This document shows positions 58,215 to 64,000 of a DNA stretch of 64,000 bases, piece after piece. A model generated the notes under the pieces. The model made no database searches, was not told the DNA's origin, and saw nothing but the letters and a program-made list of their open reading frames with translations. Both the position numbers and the translations under genes were made by a program. Position 1 is the stretch's first letter, and each line of letters starts with the position of its first letter. Origin of the DNA: Anthoceros angustus (Eukaryota > Streptophyta > Anthocerotopsida > Anthocerotales > Anthocerotaceae); the NCBI GenBank assembly GCA_010909165.1, contig VJWM01000255.1, positions 62,001 through 126,000 on the forward strand. The letters are read 5' to 3'.

Positions 58215-58594
58215 ATGCCCAATTGTTGCAAGAACCTAGCTCTAGGAGGGAAGTAGAAAGGAGGCTTGACTACTACTGTGAAGCCCAGCATTCATCGTGT
58301 GCAATTGAAGACTTCAAGGTGCTGCGAAGGTCCATTGTTGTTGCTTTGAAAGCCCATTGTTTTGAATGGTTCCCTTCCCTGCATGCCTCTAGAGCTAGTT
58401 GGTCCTTGTATGCGTATAATTTATGGCTACACCAAATAGGTGCAGCTTCAAAAGTTTTGAAAGTTGACGGGACTTTCTTTGATCATGTCCATCCATCGAA
58501 CCATGCCAACCTCACTGCATGGCTGAATATGTTGGCTGAATATGTTGAGAGTTTCATGGGAGGTCAAGGGTGTATGCAAATTGGTAGAGTTTGA
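58215..58594 (+). CDS. Hypothetical ORF, 126 residues
   Basis: Open frame from just after a GACTTGGATGCC word to TGA. It reads DAQLLQEPSSRREVERRLDY, has five or six Trp/Tyr-rich positions and the segment HVHPSNHANLTAWLNMLAEY, which looks protein-like. I recognise no family. A Met is at 58211-58216. It may be an exon of a plant gene or a transposon remnant. Coding-like frames at 58850-59130 follow it but cannot be joined with confidence. Confidence 0.3.
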
Positions 58595-59151
58595 TTGTAC
58601 CTTTTTGCTCAATGTTGGGAAAGAATATGTTGTTGTTTGCTGGAAGTGGTCCGATGAGTGGGAAAGAATGTATTGTTGTCTGTTGGAAGTGGTCCGCTGA
58701 TTGTCTGGTCTTGGCTACGTACTTTTGGCGAAAGTAAAAACCATGGCTACTGCCAATGTTCCATCACTATACCTTGCCAAGACAAAAAAAACCAAGTGGG
58801 CAGCTATCACCTAGTTTAGTTGGGAAGATGAAAGAGCTAGTCAAGGATTGTGGCGCTTCACAAACTTGATGTTGCAAATGAAGAAGAGTCAAGTGACTCT
58901 AAGAAATCCATATACTGTGAAGAAGGAGCTGGAAGAATTTGGAGAAACTGGAGGAACTTTGAAGCTAGGAAGCTGCGTGCTTGCAGGAGTGTGTATGCTA
59001 AGCATTTTTTGCTGTCTTGATACGAGTCTTGTGTATTTTATGGCTAGATGGTGTAAGTCATTATTGAGCCGTGTCAATTCTCTATCATCGCTGTTTTTAG
59101 ACCTGGAGCACCACTGTTTAGGTTGTGCGGACTTCACTGTCTGAAGAGTTG

Positions 59152-59333
59152 GAATGAAGAGTTAGAAAGGGGAAGGGAGGGTTTGCACTGGAAACCTGTG
59201 TGCCTATATGTGTTGAGACAATGTGAGTGCCCGCTATTGTCCGATTTCTTTGTAAGGAAGAGTTAGAAAGGGGAAGGGAGGGCTTGCTCTGGAAACCTGT
59301 GCGCCTGTACGTGTTGATACTGTGTGAGTGCTT
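59152..59333. repeat. Tandem duplication, about 103-bp unit, two diverged copies
   Basis: AGTTAGAAAGGGGAAGGGAG occurs at about 59160 and 59263 and the following 60 bases are similar, with several changes. Confidence 0.8.
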
Positions 59334-59479
59334 GCTATTGTGTGTCTTGCAGCATCTGACCTCAGCGCAGAAAAGAGGCCAGGCCTTAGCACGGGGCATG
59401 CGACTGTCAAGTGAAAAGATCAAATTCTGTTTAAGAGATGATGAGAACAAGTGCTACTTGGTGATTAGGGAATAATAGC

Positions 59480-60736
59480 CTGCCATCTTGCAATTCAACA
59501 TACCTAGTATTGGAATCAATGGACCTGGACTATGATGCTCCCTTTTTCTCATAAAGATGTATTTTGAGATTGGTCAAATTCTTTTCTTTGAGATACGTAC
59601 CTATTTCCATTAGTGGCAAAAGAAGGATGGTCGTATTTTGCATCTTATATACGTTGAGGGAGTTGGAAGGAATACGACTCACGAGGGCTATGTTCAATCA
59701 AGGGACATCAGAACAAATTTATGAAAATATGGCTACCAAATTTTTGGTGGGCAGTACATATTTCCATTGGCGCTTGGCGCCCACTTGGTTTGGTTTGAAT
59801 GTGGCGAGCGATGCTGCATCCGGAGCAGCTGGAAGACACCGGATCACGACCTTGCTCGCCTCGTCCTGGATGGTGGGTCGCGCAGGGGAGTGATGGATGA
59901 CATGTCGCCTCCCGACGATGGGGAGAATGGACGTTGTTGCGCGTTCCTGGTGCCTGCTGATGCTCCCGCACTGGTGAGAATTCTGGGAGGATAGCAGGGT
60001 TTAAGAGCGCCAGGGGTTTAGTGGTCGAGGAATCGAGTGTCGGAGGTGATGGGTTCTGGAAATGCGGACTAGTGACTGGGTGGGAGTGGGTTGCAGGCGT
60101 TGAAGCATGGGGTAACCTGGATTGGGCGAGGCTCGTTTCCCGCCTCCCCTGCAGCTCAGAAGGCGTGCAGTAGGCGGCAAGCTCGGGTTGTGTGTAGAGA
60201 TGGCGGGTTGACGATCGAGTGCCACGGCTTGCGCCCACTCTACTTTGTTAGATGCCAGTGTTTGAATTTCTATGCCGAGCCGGTGAGATGACCCTTCTTG
60301 GCTCACGCAGCGAGACCGCGGGCTGTGTTCTGGGCTGCTGACGAGTGGAAGAAGTCCGTTTGTGGCTGCGCAGGAGACAGGGTGGGCGGGACTGCGGAAG
60401 TTGTCGAGAGGGGAGAGCGTCGTTCTTTCGGATGGTGACCTCTTCCATCTCGCGCATTCCCAGTGCTTGCTGAAGGTCGTTGTTGGACCTGCCCTGGAGA
60501 CTTCCAGCCAGCGGGTGATGGACTCTCCGGAAGTGCCACTTTTGCACGCAATACCTGCTCACGGTCCCGGAGCTCACGAAGAAGTTCGTCCTGAAGTTTC
60601 AGGAAGGAATGGCTTGTTAGGTCTGGGCTGAAGAGTTGATAGCTCTGGTGTTGGATGCTTTGCTCGGACAGATGGATGTTTTCAGTGGAAGGATTTGCTG
60701 AAGGGAGAGCCTGCTCTTTGTCTTTGTGCAGATGCA
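59480..60736. promoter_or_regulatory. Upstream region of the BRCT-RING-PHD gene
   Basis: No conserved coding sequence found. GC content rises towards 60700. The promoter and 5' UTR of the next gene should lie in its right part. Confidence 0.4.
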
Positions 60737-63151
60737 ATGGACTCTGATCGTCCTCCTCTGTGCCCAGGGGGGGCCGCCTCAAGCTCAGCGGCTGCAGAAA
60801 GCTCGGCCGCTGAGTTTCGGAAGGACATGGAATCTGTAGTTGCCTCTATGACAGGCTACGAAGGGCTGGAGAAGATGAAGCTCATTAAACTTATTAATAA
60901 GACAGGTGCTGCCTTTACCGGCAAATGGACAGCACGTAACACACACTTGGTATGTATAGTGATCCTATGACGAGAGAGCAATTTCAGGATAATGGCAATG
61001 ATCTCATGGTATGCCAGGCTGTGGGCATATTTCGGACTGATGCAGGTGTGTTGGAAATTTTCGGGACCGAAATACAATATGGCCATTAGATCAGGAAAAA
61101 CAATTCTCATCAATCACCGATGGTTTGAAGATTGTTTGAGTAGAAATCGCAAGCTTCCCGAGCACTCGTACACTCTTCAAAGGTCAGGCTTTGCTTATTT
61201 GTGTGTTCTTCAGTTACAATATGCACATTATCCAGAAGTGTCGAGGATTGTGCAACGCTGAGCCAGTTTCGTGCGAGATACAGTGGTGAGGAGGTTGGGC
61301 CCTTGCTGTGGAATGACTTGGCTGCCGATCCTTCAGTCAGAAAAAAGCAAGGTAAAGATTCATTTGGATGCCTTGCATATCAGCTCATTTCCACACTTAG
61401 TAATGGTTTCTTATTCAAAACTTGATCACTTCTCCAGATTTGGATCTTAAAGGCAAGAAGATAGTTGATTTAACTGATGAGGCTGAGCCTTTGCAACCCA
61501 GCATTACCACATTGCTTCCGCAAGCGCAGGGTATTGATGAAGCTGGACCTTCAGCAGTACATGAGGTGAGGGGACTTTGATCCCAATGTCAACAAATTTT
61601 GGTTGTCATCTGGAAGTTCTGTGTTGTTCACAGGAGGTCTTAATCCCATGTCCCAGGTCGATTTCGCCAGATACAGAAGCAGGAGAAGACAGCGGGGTAA
61701 CACAGTTTCCGGGCAGCAAAGGTCGATGGAGCAAAGTTTGGGGCGATTGTCCCTATCTCCCGTCGATTCTGACACTGGGAAACGTCCACACCAACCAACA
61801 GGAGTTCCAGAACACAGAACCAAATTCAGAAGGCTTGCTAAGAGAAGTACTGCCGACGACCGAACAGGGCCTCAGCAGCCACGGGGTGGTGCCGATTTGG
61901 TTGAAGCTGTTGTACCTGAGGCAGTGATTGACTTAACCACTCCTCCAACGGCAAGACCTGATACCTCAGCGACCACATTTCAGCAGCAGCCGATACCAAT
62001 AATCGGCAGCCCAGACTACAGGACTCGGATAGCTGCTACAACGGATCCTCTGGAGTTGGGCTCTGACCTTGAGAGTCCAGACCACAGGATTCCGACAGGT
62101 AGTACAACAGGGCTCGTGGAGCTGGGCTGTACTGACCTGGGCATAGTGTCACCGTTGGTAGGACCAGCAGGTGGAACCTTGAACCATGCTGGGAAAGGTA
62201 GTCCCGAGGCAGAGATCGTGTGCGTGATCTGCTATGCTGACAAGCGAGCAGAGAATGGAGGAGTACTGAGCTGTGGCCATGAGTTCTGCTTCATTTGCAT
62301 CCATAAGTGGGCCCTTGAAGCCGTATGTCACTTCCATCGTCTTTCTACATCATGATGCTGAAAGGTGTGGTGATCTAGAGGATTGACGTGGTGCTAATCC
62401 TGTCGTGAATGCAGAAATACAAGGATCCTTTATGTCCTCTTTGCAAAGCACCCTTCGACAAAATCACCAAAAGGAGCCACAACACTCCAAACGGAGTATC
62501 CTGCCAGGACGAGGAGATCACTGTCGGTGTCATTCCAACAACTGCTTCGTTTCCCCCTGCAGTCACAGTGAGTTTCTCTGCCTTTGCCCATGCCAAGGTA
62601 GTCAGTCTTCCAAATGTTGAAGCAAATTTCTCAAAAACTCAAGCCTGCAGGAACGCTTCTGCATTACTTGCGGCAGCACAGACAGCCCCGACCTTATCTG
62701 CGTCTGCCGTGGCTGCTCCCAGAGAGCCATCCATATTTTCTGCATTGATCCTCCTGGCCACGTGAACGACGACTGGTTCTGCCCTCGCTGCCTCCCGCGG
62801 CGCCGCAGGTGAGGCCCATCCACTTTCCTTCTGTTTTGTTTTTCTCTCTTCGTTCGTCAAGTCCTAGTCCGACTCAAGCTTGTGATGCTTCTTATGGGGA
62901 GAGATGGGCGCAACAGAGAGCAATGGCAAAGTCTGCTCCCCGGCAACGCTGACTACCCGGGCTACCCCTCCAGGTCGAACCCACCCAGTGGCCGAGCCAT
63001 GAGGTCTATTAACCTGGACGAGGTGGAAATGGGGCGAACCCCCAGACCGCCCCCCGCTGCTTCCGCCGTCATCCCAGGGTCTAGCAGACATAGCAGCAGA
63101 TCCATGCAGCCGAGACAACAGTCGATCTCCAGTTTTGTTGTTAGACGTTGA
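60737..63151 (+). CDS. BRCT-RING-PHD protein (At1g67180-like)
   Basis: Probable nuclear E3 ubiquitin ligase of a plant family with BRCT at the N-terminus. Exons: 60737-60949 (MDSDRPPLCPGG; MESVVASMTGYEGLEKMKLI; NKTGAAFTGKWTARNTHL), about 61048-61182 (KFSGPKYNMAIRSGKTILIN; HRWFEDCLSRN), about 61260-61350, about 61440-61565 (LKGKKIVDLTD), about 61635-62322, 62415-62570 and 62648-62811. BRCT is single, with the conserved W in the RWFEDC pattern. The RING-HC is CVICYADKRAENGG, then CGHEFCFIC, then CPLCK after an intron. A PHD finger follows: FCITC, CRGCSQRAIHIFC, WFCPRC. Between BRCT and RING lies a Pro/Thr-rich segment with three near-repeats around SPDYRTR/SPDHRIP. The last exon (about 62880-63151) ends ISSFVVRR; its join is inferred. 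Confidence 0.85.
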
Positions 63152-64000
63152 GGAGTCTTACATGTTGAAGCCACTGCACCTAAACACAGACACACAGCTT
63201 GATTCGCAGGCTCAATCTACGCATCTTCTTCACAAAACTGGTGTCTGATGATGCTTTTGCACATGCTTCGGTCCTGGTAGAATCATGCTTCGGTCCTGGT
63301 AGAATCTCGTGTCACCAAGGTAATCCTGTGGTGTCGGGACAGAACGAAGCTCAGGTTGGAAAGGGCATCTGCCGGAGTTGTTACTTTCGGGGGCCAGAAA
63401 AGGCCTTCTTGGTACTCTGTCGATCTTTAATTAGTTAATATGTTATTGAAAACATTAACGGCTAACCTAGTTGCAGTCCGAATAAGATAACTGCTGGCGT
63501 CCACTTGCCGAACACTGGTTTGCTCCACTTCCAGTAGAACAAAGCTTTCCCTTTTGATTGTCCGTGAGGTCGGGGAGGTCCTGTTACAAACGCGTGAAAA
63601 TGGCTTCGGAAGAAGAAGGCCTACTACAGCTTGTGCCAGTTGAGTGCGTGCGCTTCTCTTCCGCAAACATTTGATCCCTGGAAATAGTGCGTGGGAGGGA
63701 ATTGAGGGATCGGAAGACCTGGTGCTGTGTGGTCCAAAGCGGTCGGAATTGATTCTGATCGTTGGAGAAAGTTCGGGCAGCTTGCGTGAGACAAGCAAAC
63801 GGAAAGAAGTGAAATCTTGCTCCTGAGGCTCGAAACCTGCGAGAATTGTGACTATATATGCTAGAATTGAATTCAAGACGGGGTGGAGGTTGCGCCATCA
63901 CGATCTGCGGTGTTTCGGGTTGTGAATTGTGCTTGTGTGAAGCCTAGCCCTAGGGGACCTGATCTCCAGCGCTGAATGGGATACCAGTTGGGATGAGGGC
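63152..64000. other. 3' flank to right edge
   Basis: A 22-bp direct repeat of TGCTTCGGTCCTGGTAGAAT lies at 63265-63308. A short plus-strand frame at 63600 (MASEEEGLLQLVPVECVRFS) could be the first exon of another gene continuing past the window, but support is thin. Confidence 0.35.

Noticed and set aside
1-64000. tRNA, rRNA, riboswitch or microRNA genes
   Set aside because: I looked for tRNA T-arm words and rRNA blocks and saw none. I cannot fold the sequence, so microRNA precursors cannot be excluded.

Overview
This window is nuclear DNA of a seed-free land plant that makes flagellated sperm (bryophyte, lycophyte or fern grade). Genes are rich in introns with GT-AG borders. They include plant plastid and housekeeping genes (BASS1-type transporter, eL19, ESF1, CBSX6-like), two ciliary genes (IFT52 and a ZMYND12/p38-like axonemal dynein subunit), and intronless microbial-type terpene synthase-like (MTPSL) genes, a family known from non-seed plants. 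I cannot name the species from the sequence alone.

Left third (1-21000) is ordinary and gene-dense: BASS1 (-, runs off the left edge), IFT52 (-, in a strikingly AT-rich island) divergent from an AFG1-type mitochondrial AAA ATPase (+), the ZMYND12-like gene (-), eL19 (+), a two-domain Golgi-type glycosyltransferase (-) and a CPBP-family intramembrane protease (+).

Middle third (21000-44400) is a rearranged accessory region. An EF-hand-like gene (+) of unknown function and MTPSL terpene synthase genes (-) recur as a convergent pair. I see one EF-hand-like gene plus five fragments of it. I also see two full-length terpene synthase ORFs, one inverted and truncated copy, one degenerate fragment and two very short fragments fused to EF-hand pieces. 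Between them lie a Ty1/copia remnant, a cytochrome P450 C-terminal fragment, a Tc1/mariner-like MITE, a hAT MITE with a perfect 8-bp target duplication, a SINE-like repeat family, a roughly 0.94-kb tandem duplication and a degenerate DNA-methylase (N4/N6 type) fragment.

Right third (44900-64000) is gene-dense again: ESF1 (-) divergent from a one-membrane-span protein of unknown function (+), a CBSX6-like CBS protein (-), a large Agenet-PHD putative chromatin reader (-), and a BRCT-RING-PHD protein (+). The stretch 57000-60700 has little recognisable coding sequence.

Exon borders were read by eye from splice consensus and family similarity. Protein identities are from remembered family motifs, not from a search.
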